Positions 1-12,469 of a DNA stretch of 64,000 bases are shown piece by piece. The stretch comes from Terfezia claveryi. Taxonomy: Eukaryota; Ascomycota; Pezizomycetes; Pezizales; Pezizaceae. Made by a program: the position numbers and the translations under genes. Location: positions 248,001 to 312,000 of the forward strand of contig WHUX01000002.1 of NCBI GenBank assembly GCA_015179025.1. The letters run 5' to 3'. The notes below the pieces were generated by a model. That model was not told the DNA's origin. It was given only the letters and a program-made list of their open reading frames with translations, and searched no databases. Each line of letters starts with the position of its first letter. The first letter of the stretch is position 1.

Positions 1-1720
1 TTCTCATAGCCGAGTTGGGCGTTTTAGATACCTTGTCATAGTTTGAATAGATGTACTTTTTATTTCTTCCATATCCTCTGAATATACCCTAGGATACGTC
101 ATGGATGCATTCTTTTAGGCGCATGCTTATCAACTATATCTGGCTATGCTTACTGTGTATAATAGACTGAGTCTAGACACTGTTATTCCCCCTGTTAAAA
201 ATAACAGAATGGTCTCGACTAACAAGCAACTCTTTTTTATTTGCATCTATGCACCTAGATCCCATTTATCCTAATGCAAAAAAGCCACATGCCCGTAATT
301 TTCGTAGTAGTAGTAGTTCATATCAATACGAGTAACCTCAGACTCATTTGTATGGAAACAAACCTCCCAACTCGCCCATTGTGAATCAATCTCGCCGCCG
401 GTACTCCAGTGTAGATTCTCCTCTTAGGATAGGCCACCTTGAATGGTATGGCGGAGCAATGAGGGCCTGGGTGAACGAGTACCCACGGAGAAGTCTAAGT
501 GCATTCATATTGTGATGTATGGGTTGGGACGAAAATTTCGATTCCTTGGATGGGACCTGCTGTAACGGAACCCCCCCTTGTAGAAAGTTACATTACAAAA
601 TCCTAATCTTATATAGCTGTTTGTGAGGGAATGTCAGGTCATACCACTACATTTGCAAATCTCATAAGCGTCTCCTCTTCATAACGCAACCATTGTTTCC
701 TATGTAGGATATACAGTGAAGTTGGATTGTTGTTAAGTGTAGGGTAACTAACAGAAAATAAGTCCGTTGAGATAGGGAAGTCGATGCGCAGAAAAAGTGA
801 CGGAACTGGCTCGCCTTCTCATAAAAGAATTGCACAGTAAAGATTATCTGGACTGGATTGTATTAAAGCAGTGATATGAACATTAGATGGTGTGCCCATT
901 TTTGCAGTCTCGATCGAGACTACCATTTTTGGCGGTCAACGCTACCCGTTTATAGTAGTAATTATTCATAGATAGCGCTAGAAGTATCCGAAAGCAGAGA
1001 GTGAGCTGCCGTCACCAAATATCTCCATGAACCAGACTCACTGTCCATAATGATTATCAACTAACGTTGCTTTGGTGTAGTCTGGTTGGCACAACACCCT
1101 CCGTAGGCTTTGGTGTTTGGATTGGCGAATGTAGCCACTGATAGCTTTCGCTACACATCTGCTTCGAGAAAATAACCCTATTTCGAAACATTCGCTTCGG
1201 TCTGTTGTTTCTTCTTGCGAAGCGAAGCCATAAAACGCTTAGGATTGATGTGTTGAGGTATTGCCACGAAAAACAACATTCGCAGTATACATTACTATTG
1301 TAGCCTGTTATAGTATCCTCCGTAGCAAGCACATTGACATCGCCAATCATCGTTTAGTATGTTTCATCTATAGTACAATTGAAATATGAGACATACATAG
1401 CAGCGACTAGGTAATCTGGTTCATAGCGACATGCCATGCTAAATCACCAAACAAAGCCAAAGGTGAGATCCCAGCTCGCCATCATGGCACTGAAAATGTA
1501 TAGGTACTGATGGATGTACATAGGTTGTTAGGTGATCCAGTGGCATTGATGCATGAGATTAGATGAGATAGCTGAGGCAAGCCACACCTAAGCTTGACAA
1601 CCCCACCTTTCCCTCATCTCATCCGGTGTATCTCAGAACTTTAAAGCATCGGAATTTGATAAGTATCCAAGATACTTGCTTATTCAACCAATCTCATCAT
1701 TTACCACTCTAAATCCCATT
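1..1720. other. Gene-free left edge
   Basis: I see no supportable gene here. The only longer reading frame (minus strand, 1057-1350) has no recognisable motif and no splice-site support. The stretch is AT-rich. It contains one copy of the dispersed AGTCTGGTTGGCACAA motif at about 1079-1094 and one AGGGTAAC site at 741-748. The last ~100 bases are probably the promoter and 5' UTR of the gene starting at 1721. Confidence 0.6.
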
Positions 1721-2437
1721 ATGGACCACGAAGCCCTCTCCCACCAAGCCCGTGCCGCCCTCGACTCCCTCACCTACCAACTACAATCTCTCGAGTACGT
1801 CCCATCCCCATCTTCATCCCTCATCCATTCCCATTCCCATCCACCCCCCTTCTACTAACAACCCTCTCCCCCACCTTCTCCCCAAAACTACAGAGCCCAG
1901 CAATCAGCCCTCCTCACCTCCCTCCGCCTCACCACCGACTCCCTCTCTCCCGCCCTTCCCTCTGGCACCCCAACTTCCATCCCAAATTACCATCTCATCT
2001 CCCCCATCTTCAGCCTCATCCCAACCTACACCGCAAAGCTCACTCGCCTGCGCAACACTATGTCTTCGCAAACCCTTGAGATCACTCAGCTCCGGCGGAG
2101 GGTCGAGGAGGTTAAGCGAGGACGACGGAGAAATCTGGAGAGAGTTAGGGAGAGGTGGGAGAGGGAGAGGGAGAGGGATAGGACGGTGTTGAGGGCGAGG
2201 ATGGTTGGCGTGGTGACGGGGGAGGAGCTGGTGGGGGGGTTTACTCCGAAAGTAGTGGGGGAGATTGGCAATGGTGGTAGGGGTGAGGAGGATATGCTAG
2301 CTACTGCTGCAGGGGTAGCATTACCTGGGACGCCAGTGACACCTACACTACCGATCTCACCTCCGGGGGCCCCAGAGGGAAGTGGTATTAGGGTTGTGAA
2401 GAGGAAGAAGAAAGTTCGCCAAGCTGAGATGCAATGA
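1721..2437 (+). CDS. Small coiled-coil protein, function unknown
   Basis: Two exons fit: 1721-1794 and 1894-2437. The 99-nt intron has a GTACGT donor and a CTACAG acceptor, and joining keeps the frame, giving a protein of about 205 residues. The N-terminal ~75 residues are helical, starting MDHEALSHQARAALDSLTYQ, and include a long leucine-spaced stretch. Residues ~80-130 form a strongly charged Arg/Glu coiled coil (ITQLRRRVEEV and an ERERERDR run). The C-terminus is basic (KRKKKVRQ). Size and shape recall small coiled-coil subunits of BLOC-1/KxDL-type or kinetochore complexes, but I see no diagnostic motif and do not assign it. It converges on sepH, with 398 bases between the stop codons. Confidence 0.6.
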
Positions 2438-2835
2438 AATACGTCAGGAACCTTACTTGTGGTGCATTAATGTCTGGCACTATTATCTTGCTTGTTGAAA
2501 ATATTTTGGGCGGAGGAACAAGGCGTTTGTTTTTGGAGTTCTTTTAGTTGTAATGTTGTGGTTGCACCGGTACTGCGGAGCGAGGCTCTCATTAGTTTGT
2601 AAATTGCAGCAGCTATTTCGCACACTCAAATGAAGCTCAGGCACTGAGCAAATGTAAAGTGTCTCATCACACAACTGAGTTGTTTACATCGTGATCTTAT
2701 CATTTCATGCCTTATGGGCGCTTGAGAGGGAAAGGAGAGAAAAGCAATGTAACAACCAAAACAGAACTAAGTATTTACAAGCTGTGGGTTCCCCCACCAT
2801 AATTCTTGACTCTTGACAAGAAAATATGGGACGCC
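2438..2835. other. Convergent intergenic, 3' UTRs
   Basis: This is the gap between the stop codons of the coiled-coil gene and sepH. It is AT-rich with no coding signal and presumably holds both 3' UTRs. Confidence 0.6.
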
Positions 2836-5800
2836 CTATCCTGGAGGTCTCTTCGGCCCAGGTACCCCGGGTTGACTCGGCGCTCTCAACATGCTAGTCC
2901 CCACCCTCAACTGTGCTGCCCCCCTTCGGCTCGGCGTCCCATTCTCCACGCCCCCATACTCAATCGTCCTGTTCCTCCTTGCCCTCTGGCTATGGCTGCT
3001 ATAACTCCCCCCCTTCAGACTCCCCCCATGGTTACTCTCTCTCCCACTATCTCTGCCACTAGACAGATCTCTTTCCACACTTCCGTGGCCTCTTATCCTC
3101 TCACGCGCATCAAAGTACATGGTACTATGCTGTGTGGTTGGCGAGCCATGCCCAACACCTAACAGCCCTGATACCGAGCCTGCAGACGAAAGAGACTGCG
3201 TGCGCCTGGACACCCGGCGGGAGGAACTCGACATACTCCTGTGTTCGGTGGACTTGAGTAACTCACCCGCCAAGTTTTTGACCAGGATAGCTTGGTCTCG
3301 TTCAGCGAGTCGTTGGATCATGTGAGTCAAGCTATATTCACGCATGATAGCCTCCTTGCAGCCAGTAGCATCGCAGATGGTTACTAGGATCTTGAGAAGG
3401 TTAAGTCGAACAAAAGCTTTGTTGTGAGTTAGCTTTTGGAGAATGCGTGAAAATAGCTCGGGACGAGCAACTGCAGAGGCGATGGGGGGACTGAGGCGAA
3501 GGAGTTTCTGCAACGGTTCAAGAAGGTTTTCGAAAGCGTTGGCTTTGGAAGTAGTGAAGCATTTAATGAGCGCAGTGCCAAAGAATTCATTGAGAAGTTT
3601 CTCCTCCACTCTTCCGGTTTCTTCTTGCAGCCTAGAATGAATACTCTGTAAGATAATGATGTTCACTGACTATGCGAAGAGAAATAACTCACCAAACGTG
3701 AATGGCATCCAAAGCTGTGACTTGCCAGTATGGATCTGACAGCAACCCAATGTAGAATTGTAAACCCTGGTTCTGCCACAATATCTTCCGACTAATTTTG
3801 CTGCAATGTGCCATATCACATAGAATGGGCAGGGCAAATTCTTTGAGCGGCCGTTCAGTGCTGACAATCTTTTGAAGGATCGGAATAATTCCCATAGATG
3901 CTGCCTCTTCTTGTCGTAATTTGCTGAGCTTGCAGAGATTATACATCGTGTTCAGGATTTGATTCGATATTTCCTAATACGGAACGTCAATCACGTGATG
4001 ATAGATTTCTTTATAGAAAGACTACATACCCTGAAGTGTGAACCATTCATGCTTGCTTTTAGGAGGTCTGTTAAGACCTCAATCGCATTGGCATTATGGA
4101 GGGTCTCCAAAGTTGCCGTGAGCATAGATAGATTCTTTATAAATTTGAGCATCGTGATTTGATGTAGCGGTGGAATTTTCTTGAGATCCTTCAGAACCCC
4201 TGGGTGAGAGTTAGCAAATTCTCTGCCGTTGGAGATATAAGGGTTCATACTTTTCAGCACCGAGCGCTCCGCAATTGTTTCTTTCACCTGGTTTTCGGCC
4301 TGTGAAAATATATAGAATATATTTACAATTCTCTCCACACACGTGTTCGCTACGTCGTCATGCTCATCCACAACATGTACAAGAGCCATTGACAGTGGCT
4401 GTAGAACCGAGCTGCGTGCAAAGATTCTACAGAAGTCGTTTTTAGGTGTTGGACCCTGATTACTATTAGTAAACAGCCACTCACGATAAACAAAACACAC
4501 GGCACTGCAATACCTGTAACTCAAACACACTGCAAATTCCATCAATTCCAGTCACGACCAAGTCCCTTTGGGCCTCATAGTCCTCCTCCAAAAACTCGAC
4601 CAAAACGCTGAGACCACCACAACTGACAAACATTTGCAAGGTCAGGGTGGAAGTCGAATACATCTGCCGTACGAAAGCAGCTGCCTCAAGTCGAATACTG
4701 TATTGGTATTTCTTCGAAGCGAATTTAGTAATGATCGGAATACCGCCAACAAAGCAAATATTCTCTTGAACCTCGACATCTTCGCAAGTAATTGCATTCA
4801 CTATCCTTAGGAGTTTTAAGATGACTTCTCGCTTCTTGCAAGTTTCCAAAACTTCCAGGATCGGCAACATTCCGTGAGCACCAATTATGTTACTCTTCAT
4901 CTCAAAAGACTCCATAAGAATCTCCAACTGCATGCAACACATCAGCTTTCGCGCTAGAGAAGTAAAATCAGGCAAAACTCACCAACTGACTTGTGATACG
5001 ATCAAGCTCATCCTCCGGTTGGCTAGTCTTCAAAGAATGAACGAGGCTGTCCACCTGTGAACAAAGCTTTGCATATTTATCCCTGGAAATATTCGCCTCA
5101 AGGTCTATGCGCACATTTAGCATTTATAATTGGTACAAAGGAAATCAGAGTGCAGTACGATTTACGTACCCATCTCGTCAAACCCCTCCTCCAGTTGAGC
5201 GAATGGATCATCATCATCTTCCTCATCCCCCAACTACTCTAATCAGCAAAAATAGACCCGGCAGTTAGGATGCTGTCGGTACCGGTGTCTTACCCAGGAG
5301 TTATTAGATAAACGGGTCTGAAGCCTCAACTCCTCATCCACACTGACATCAGAATCATACGTTTCAGACACCATACCCTCCCCAAAGATATCAGAATAGT
5401 CCTCTTCCCCGTCTACTTCAGAGTACTTATGAATCTCAACTGTAGATCGTGACCTCTTCATAGCATTTGGATCATCCTTTTGCAATGCAGGTCGCTGGTG
5501 CTTGTTGCGCCTCAGGCTTCCCGCTGCAGAAGAACTGGCAGAACGAGGTAGACCCTCTAGATCCGGAGGATGGAATAACCGAGGAGACATAGGAAGGTCT
5601 TTCTGCTTTTTCTGACTTTCTACATCCCTTGATGTTTGGTGCTTCTGGTTGTGACCTTTCATAGTGTCTACTTTCTGAGCAAACATAGCATCGTTTGCAA
5701 CTAGGTCCGAGTAGTCTTCTGTGGTCTCTTCCCGATATCGCATACTGGGGCGAGAAGGAAGAACCAGCCTCTTTTGCTTCTGTGGGATCAAAGGTTTTGG

Positions 5801-7754
5801 CCGGTTATTTTGCTTTGGTGGTGGACTGGACATTGGAGATTCTGAGAGTTGCTCAAGATCAGAGGAAGAGTTACGCCCCATCGAGTTGCGATTATATACA
5901 GGTCGTATTGTTTGCAGCGGATCATCAGGAACCACTATGTCAGAGATTAGCAATGGTATCACCCAACACGGTTTTAATGCTTACCTTGGGAGCTATGTGA
6001 TGAGCTTCTCATGGTAGGCTCTTCTTCGAAATCATCATGCCAGGTATCATTCGCGCTGTCTGCAGATGAAAACGCCTTCAGACGCTCTGCAGAAAATAGC
6101 CTATCAAAATGATCCTGTGGCTTCATATGTGGTAGCTGTAAAGCACTCGGAGAAATGCAGGTTGCGAAATCATCATCCCAATTATCATCCACTGGCATCC
6201 TGTCAGACATCTTCTGAATGTTTTCTACCGTATTGTAGTACTCACAATGTTCCGGAGAGATGAAAGCCTCTGTAGTGACTTGATTTCTATTCTGTGAATT
6301 CTGATTCCCTCTAACCGGAGTCGAGAACTCATTTTGAGGACGGCGAGCAGTTGAGGCTTGACTATTGTTGCGACTTGCTTTCTTCAATTGTGTACCGGTA
6401 TTTTTGGGGGATTTTACCGCTTCGTTCCATTTCTGATTCCACTTCTGGATATTTTGAACAGCCTCCTCGTATGTTGTACTAGGCGCTTGCACAATAGATT
6501 CTGCACGTTTGGCACTCACAATCCAAGGGTGCTTTAGTAGCTTACGAGCCGACACTCGGAGGTTAGGATCCTTTTGGAAACATTGCATGAGAAAATCCCG
6601 AACAGCCTAATAAAGTAACTTTGTTAGACTTCTGAATTTTAGGGACTAGAGTGGTGCGAAATTCATACCGGGGAGGCTCCTTCGGGTAACGGAGGATGGT
6701 CGTCATTTACTATCCGAAATAATGCGGGCATTGAAGCTAGCTTGTGATATGGGGGTTTTCCATCCAGTAATTCAATCACAGTACATCCAACACTCCTGGA
6801 TTCATTGGGTGGTAAGCATAGGAATACCAGAACAGCCAATTGAGCAGTGGACCCACCAGATATCAGATGCCGTAGATGCTCCTGCTAATTCGATGACCTC
6901 AGGAGCCATCCAATATGGCGTCCCCACAACCGACGAATCGCTTAACCCTCCTGTCCTAGTCGCAACACCAAAGTCCGCAAGCTTGACTAATCCTTCCTTT
7001 GTAGTGAGAATATTGGCACCTTTGATATCCCTATGTATTACACCCTGGTCGTGGAGGTACAGTAGTCCTTGAAGAACCTGTGTCATGTATAGAGACACCA
7101 AGTTTTCCGGGAATTTGCCGAAGTTCTTGCAGATGCTGTGGAGGGAGCCATTCTCACAATATCTAATAAATGTTAGCCGCAGTGCCGTGGAAATAACAAG
7201 CGTTGGACATACTCCATAATAATATACAACGAGTCTGCTGTCTTGACGAAACCTCGATACTTCACAATGTTGGCATGCTACCAGAAAGTTAGCTTTCCCG
7301 CTTCGCATAGCAAACAGACCATACGGCATTTTTATACATTAAGGTTTTTGAGCAGGTCGATTTCAAGCTTTAGGAGTAATTAGCTACCGTAATCAATAAA
7401 ATTGAGCACTCAGAAATAAAACCCACCATAATAACCCTCAGCTCACTCTTCGGTAAATCCGCAAGTCGCACCTGTTTTACCGCGACCGTCTCTCCCGTCC
7501 CCCAATTCAACGCCCGGTAAACCGAGCCGAAAGCGCCTTTCCCCAGACAGTCCCCCAATGTCTACCCCACATTATTAGTCCGCGCACCACTGACAAATCC
7601 AAAACGTCTAGTGTAGCAACAATTAACTCACATAATCCGGTAGCGGCGAAGATCCGTCATCGTTATGATTTCCCTTGGACGGTGTTGCGGTGCTCGGTCG
7701 TGTAGGAGTTCGTGGCTGAAGGCCGTTCTGGCCCGGGGTGTGTGGGGGAGGCAT
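2836..7754 (-). CDS. sepH: Septation initiation protein kinase SepH (Cdc7/Cdc15 type)
   Basis: Fourteen exons join in frame: 7754-7632, 7561-7427, 7367-7338, 7277-7213, 7162-6857, 6795-6669, 6606-5985, 5934-5294, 5233-5170, 5104-4983, 4927-4514, 4455-4030, 3973-3693 and 3631-2836. They encode about 1383 residues, normal for SepH. A short Pro/Thr-rich leader precedes the kinase domain. I see the glycine loop GKGAFGSVY (48-56), the catalytic Lys in VAVK (70), HRDIKGAN (161-168), DFG (181-183) and APE (204-206), so the kinase looks active. A basic linker, an acidic DDDDPF patch and an armadillo-like helical C-terminal half follow. In fission yeast (Cdc7) and Aspergillus this kinase acts at the spindle pole body in the septation initiation network. 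The start is the first ATG in frame, with a conserved-looking leader. Confidence 0.93.
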
Positions 7755-9079
7755 TCTTTATAACTAAGTGCCGAGTTGAGTTTGAACTCGAAGGGTGTTT
7801 AATGTCTTAGAAGGTTTCCCGAATGTAAAGAGACCCCAGCGGTTCATGACATGTGCACCTGTTTCTTCCGAGGCCCACGGGGAGCCAAAGCTGTCCTTTG
7901 CGGTACAGGAAACTCCGCTGAGTATAGCTCTTCGGTTCGCTCTCTTTGAGTTTTTTTTGTGCTCTTTTCTATGTTCTTTGGAACTTTTTTTCCGGAGCAG
8001 TATGTTTCTCGACCGGTGAGAGAGCAGGGATAGTGGGGGCTTGTCGGGAATTAAAGAGAGCGATATAAGCTGCTGCCACCGGTCATATGCTGCGTGCTAG
8101 CTAGAGAGAGGGCGAGCTTGATGGTGTTTGTCTACTCCCTCAAGTTATGTAGGTAAACGAACGGGTAACTGGAACTGTGCAGAGTACTTGTGCTTGTGCA
8201 AAAAGCAAGAGAGCAGCGAACGGACTTGCACAACACGTTCGAATTCGAAAATGGTATTCAACTTGCTGAACACACTGGACACTGATGCAAATTGAAGCTT
8301 GAAAATGAACAGTAGGTATACACGCTGCGGTGATGGAGCGGACAAGCAGAGCAAGAAGCTGAATGTAAGTAAGTACTGTGTACTGTGTAATTTGCACCTG
8401 GGCGGATCGGTTCAGTAGTGCAGTGAGGAGATATAGTACAGTGCGCACAGTCCAATGCGTACTAGCCCTGGCAAGAGCTGCAAGAGATACAAATGAAGCA
8501 GAGTACAGGAGGTACAGGCGGAGGAACCGTAGGTAGCGGTGAGGCAGGTGAGGTAATAGTCGGTCGACGTACGGATAGGCGAGATGAAGAGGTAATTAAT
8601 TGTGTTTGTGCTGAGCATGAGCGTTCATACATTCCCTTTTCTACATCAGAAGCTCCCCTCGTGTCTGGGCCGGCCCAGACGCATGGCATATACCCTCAAT
8701 CCCATTCGGCGCTCAACTTCTCTACCCGCATGATATCTTATCCACACATTGGACGCCCTGGAATTGCCCCCCTCCGCCACGCTCAGACGGGGCATCATCA
8801 GTCGAGCTATCCTACGTAGCAGCGCCTGCACCGATGAACAACAGCGTGATGGTGTTCCATCATCAGGAGTGTACGTACAACTTACCTTCTGGTAGTTGAA
8901 TCCAGCCATCCGCAAGGGTTCACTTGTATGTAGTTCCCGGGCCTCTCGCTGGTCCATGTCGAGCAGCTGGTTGTGCGCCATCTGTACCGGACAAGGATGT
9001 TGGATGTCCAATCCGATCCGGCCAAGGGTGAGCCCCTCCGTGGAGCCGGACCCATGTGGCGGTGCATCGCAGAAGGATG
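7755..9079. promoter_or_regulatory. sepH upstream region and intergenic
   Basis: About 1.3 kb lies upstream of the sepH start with no supportable gene; overlapping small frames at 8140-9150 on both strands are mutual shadows. A CGGGTAAC site at 8162-8169 (TTACCCG on the other strand) matches the Reb1-type core and lies ~410 bases upstream of the sepH ATG. The right edge borders the foldback element. Confidence 0.45.
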
Positions 9080-9081
9080 TA

Positions 9082-9690
9082 CCCTCTAGCGCCTATTAAC
9101 GAACAGGGATGGGCTAACGAACACCCCTGTAGCCAAGTGTCTCCAGCCACAATTTATGATATAGCAGGAGCTATGATGAGAAGCTTGTTACGGCTTGATA
9201 CGTAACTATAGAAACAACTACGCTCTACAAGGTGGTTGCCCTCACATCTCGGCAAAATTTACTCCATGCCAAATAACATACCTTCTAATATGACCTCCCC
9301 GATGACCCCCCTCTTCCCCTTCTACCCTACCCTTAGGCCGAGCAACTTGCCAACAAGTAAATAGATACTATGGAGAGCTCAACTAAGGGTCTATATCTAT
9401 GTTAGAATAGCTCTTGTAGCAGAAGCCTAATATATGGTGCTAGGGTATGGTTAGAACGAGAGGCACATCTCTCTGAAAAATAAGTAATTCCGAGAATTCT
9501 TATTTAATTAACAAAATCGTCCCCACTTATGCCCCACTCAAACCACCTCCTTCCAAAGCCGCCTTCCTGGCATCCTTAACCACTATGGTAAGGTATCCAA
9601 TAGAACTAGAAGCACTGATACTCCCCCTCTTGGGCTTCAATAGTCCCTTCGGTAGGGGGGGTATCCCAGCTTCCTCAAGGGGCGTTTCAG
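9082..9690 (+). repeat. Left terminal inverted repeat of foldback element
   Basis: Left arm, starting CCCTCTAG and pairing with 10262-10869. It has the paired TAACGAAC subterminal boxes. It ends where similarity to the right arm fades, near the sequence CTTCCTCAAGGGGCG. Confidence 0.85.
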
Positions 9691-10261
9691 TTCCTCAAAG
9701 CAACCATATGTTTATAGTTAATCCAGAGTAAAACCCTGCTGCACTCGCCTCCAACTCAGAAGCTTTACTAGCACCTAAATCAGTATTCAACCTAGAGATT
9801 GTCTCAGCATCTTCCCAAATTGCTTTTCCGGCTTCCAACTTGAACCTACTATCTAACTTAGTAACCAACCCAAAGCCAAACCCAATATCCAACCTGGTGT
9901 TCAATCTAAGTATCTAAGCTAGAGTTCTAAGTATTAAACTAGTCTGGTTAGCACAACCCCTCATAGAGATGAACTTAGTATTAAACCCAGTGTTGAACCC
10001 ACCATTGAACCCAGCCAGCATTGAATGCATATCGAACCTAGTATCTAACGTAGTCTCTACCATTGAGACTCACCTACCATCAACTAGATATCACAGTTCA
10101 CCATCTAACCCTGCTGCTCTCTCAGATTTTAACCTAGAAATTAACCGAAATTTCCAACCTAATATCGGACCCCGGAGCTCTCCCAGCAGATGCCTGAACG
10201 CCCAACTAAGAAGCCCTCACAGTGCCTAGTTAGTCCTCATATATGGAAATTAGCTTGTACT
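9691..10261. repeat. Degenerate repetitive core of foldback element
   Basis: The core between the arms is built of loosely repeated 8-15-base modules around AACCTA, CTAGTATCTAA and AACCCAGT, readable on the minus strand as degraded (T)RLDxxF-like repeats. No intact coding frame above 90 codons is present. It also contains one copy (about 9942-9956) of the AGTCTGGTTRGCACAA motif found elsewhere in the window. Confidence 0.5.
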
Positions 10262-10869
10262 AATATCCATGGTTGTACGCCCTTTGAGGAGGCTGGGATA
10301 CCCCCCCCACCGAAGGGACTATTGAAGCCCAAGAGGGGAGGTATCAGTGCTTCTAGTTCTATTGGAGACCTCACCATGGTGGTTGAGGATACCAGGAAGG
10401 GGCGTCGGAGGGAGGTAGTTCCAGTGGAGCATAAGTGGAGAGGATTTTGTTAATTAAATAAGAATTCTCGGAATTACTTATTTTTCAGAGATAGGTTCGA
10501 CCATATACTGGCACCATATATTAGGCTTCTGCTACAAGAGCTATTCTAACATAGATATAGACCTTTCGTTAAGCTCTCCATAGTATCTATTCACTTGTTA
10601 GCAGGTTGCTCGGCCAAAGGGTAGGGTAGAGAGGGAAAGGGGGGGTCATCGGGGAGGTCATATTAGAAGGTATGTTATTTGGCATAGAGTAAATTTTGCC
10701 GAGATGTGAGGGCAACCGTCTTGTAGAGCGTACTTGTTTCCATAGTTATGTATTCAGCCGGAACAAGCTTCTCATCATAGCTCCTGCTATATCATAAATT
10801 GTGGCTGGAGACACTTGGCTACAGGGGTGTTCGTTAGCCCATCCCTGTTCGTTAATAGGTACTAGAGGG
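10262..10869 (-). repeat. Right terminal inverted repeat of foldback element
   Basis: Right arm, reverse complement of 9082-9690. It lacks about ten bases present in the left arm near 9455-9475. The outer end reads CTAGAGGG followed by the flanking TA. Confidence 0.85.
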
Positions 10870-11051
10870 TAAGCACGCCAAGGCTTACAAAGGTTCTCTC
10901 AGTGGAACTTTTTCGACGCCGCCACCCCACCTTCCCCCACCCCATCTCCATACTGGCCTCCGGGTCCCCGCATCCTCATTTGCTGTCGCCGGCGACCAAT
11001 TGGTTGCATTGGGGCTAACCTCAGTTCATCCATCTCCAGTCCCTGACCAAG

Positions 11052-12252
11052 ATGCTACGAGCCATCCCTCGCAAACCCCTTCCCCGGGTGCTTGAGGAGC
11101 GAGTTGCCTACGCCAAACGACATGCACAAAGAGTCCTCGACCGTAAGCGCGAAAAAGCCCGCCATCTTCAGCTCAAAAGCATACTCGCCAACCAGGTCGA
11201 ATATAATCGGGCCTTCAAGAAGCGAAAGTTGAAGTCCCGTGCCGATGAAATGGAAGACCGATGGCTTGGACCCCTTGCTCCAATACGGGCTGCGTCTGAG
11301 CGTGAGAAGCAGCTCGTAAACTCCATTAGCCAAGACGAGCAATCTAGGCCGAATGTGACATTCAGAGAGAGGATCAAATATTGGAATATCGTTCCCAAGG
11401 ATCGGGTGCTTATACTCAAGGGGGCGGACAAGCACAAGATTGGTGTGGTGAAGCAGGTGTTTAAAGACAACAATACGGTGGTTGTGGAGGGGATGAATAT
11501 GGTGGGTGCACGTGGAACATGATCTACATTGCGGCTCTCCTTCTTTCTAACAACTGAGATACTGGGAATAGGTCAATATTGAGCTCCCCAATTATATCTT
11601 GGAAGCTTCAAGAGGACCTAATGATCCAGCGCCGAACTACACCTACTCCCGTGAAATGCCAATCGCCCTGGACGATATCCGCCTCGTATACCCCCTCCCT
11701 TCCCCTGAAACCGGCACCCCTACCGACACTATCATCGCTGAGCTTGAAACTGTTGGAGTCTACTACGACCGTGAAACCGGCAATAGAGGTTGGAAGCGAG
11801 CCGTTAAAGGTGACGGCACTGTCATCCCGTGGCCAAAAGGCGAAAAGAAAGAGCCGGAAACCCACGACGCCGATACTCGTAGAATGGATGTTGACCGTGT
11901 ATCGTTCAACCCTACATTATTAAAAGAGCCATTTCCAGGTATGGTCATGGATGAGCTGAGGAATAAATACGGTAAATTCAGGACAAGGCATGATGCAGAG
12001 TATATTGAGAAGAAATGGGCGAAAGAAAAGGCCAAGGAGGGTCCAGCGATGATCAGAACTCCGTTGCAGGAGCTCAATAGGAAGATCAGGTTGGAAAAAA
12101 AGGCGCTGGGCAAGCCGGAGTTGCCGAAGGACGTATTGGAGAGGATTGGAAGAGTTATGGCGCAGAACAAACCTACTTTATTGGACAGGATGCGGAATGC
12201 GTCACAACAAGACCAGGGGGCTGCGCCACAACAAGTTCAGCCGACTGCATAG
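11052..12252 (+). CDS. mrpl40: Mitochondrial ribosomal protein uL24m (MRPL40 type)
   Basis: Two exons, 11052-11501 and 11572-12252, separated by a 70-nt intron (GTGGGT donor, AATAG acceptor), encode 376 residues. The N-terminus is basic and Arg/Lys-rich like a mitochondrial presequence. A KOW motif follows at ~residues 120-150 (DRVLILKGADKHKIGVVKQV, then VVVEGMN), the hallmark of uL24. The long C-terminal extension, with LVYPLPSPETG and a Lys/Glu-rich helical tail, is typical of fungal mitochondrial L24/Mrpl40. It is expected to bind 23S-like rRNA in the large mitoribosomal subunit. Its promoter region is squeezed against the right arm of the foldback element, which ends 182 bases before the ATG. 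Confidence 0.9.
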
Positions 12253-12469
12253 AGGAATATGGTCGTGGGCGTTACTCGTACCATGTCATGAATATAGCAC
12301 ATCAAGAAGGCACAAAAATTAGTGGCATAAAGTAGTCTCGTATCAGAGTGTCGCTCCCTACCCATCAGTATGCCAACCAGACGGTACCTATCTGATGCGA
12401 TCGCAATGGGTTATGTAATCCGAAATAATAATAAAAAGGAGGAAAAAAGCTAGATGCTTGCAAATGCTA

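Larger units (their letters stand above)
9082..10869. mobile_element. Foldback / MITE-like DNA transposon with ~610-bp TIRs
   Basis: Sequence from 9082 to about 9690 is repeated in inverse orientation from about 10262 to 10869, roughly 90% identical by eye. The outer ends read CCCTCTAG then CCTATTAACGAAC on both sides. The dinucleotide TA flanks the element at 9080-9081 and 10870-10871, as expected for a TA duplication by a Tc1/mariner/pogo-type transposase. Just inside each end the octamer TAACGAAC occurs twice in direct orientation, a plausible transposase-binding arrangement. The ~570-bp core holds only short frames and no transposase motif, so the element looks non-autonomous. Many differences between the arms are C/T or G/A transitions. 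A transcript across it would fold into a ~600-bp hairpin. Confidence 0.85.

Noticed and set aside
8140..9150. Dense overlapping small frames on both strands
   Set aside because: No motif, no splice context and mutual antisense overlap. They look like chance frames in a stop-poor stretch.
9695..10453. Short frames inside the foldback element (69, 86 and 87 codons)
   Set aside because: They follow the internal short repeats and carry no transposase DDE/D, HTH or other motif, so I treat them as chance reading of repeats.
10481..10500. GGTTCGA-like tRNA B-box near the right arm
   Set aside because: No matching A-box, acceptor stem or anticodon arm within range, and the sequence is part of the inverted repeat. 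I found no convincing tRNA gene in the window.
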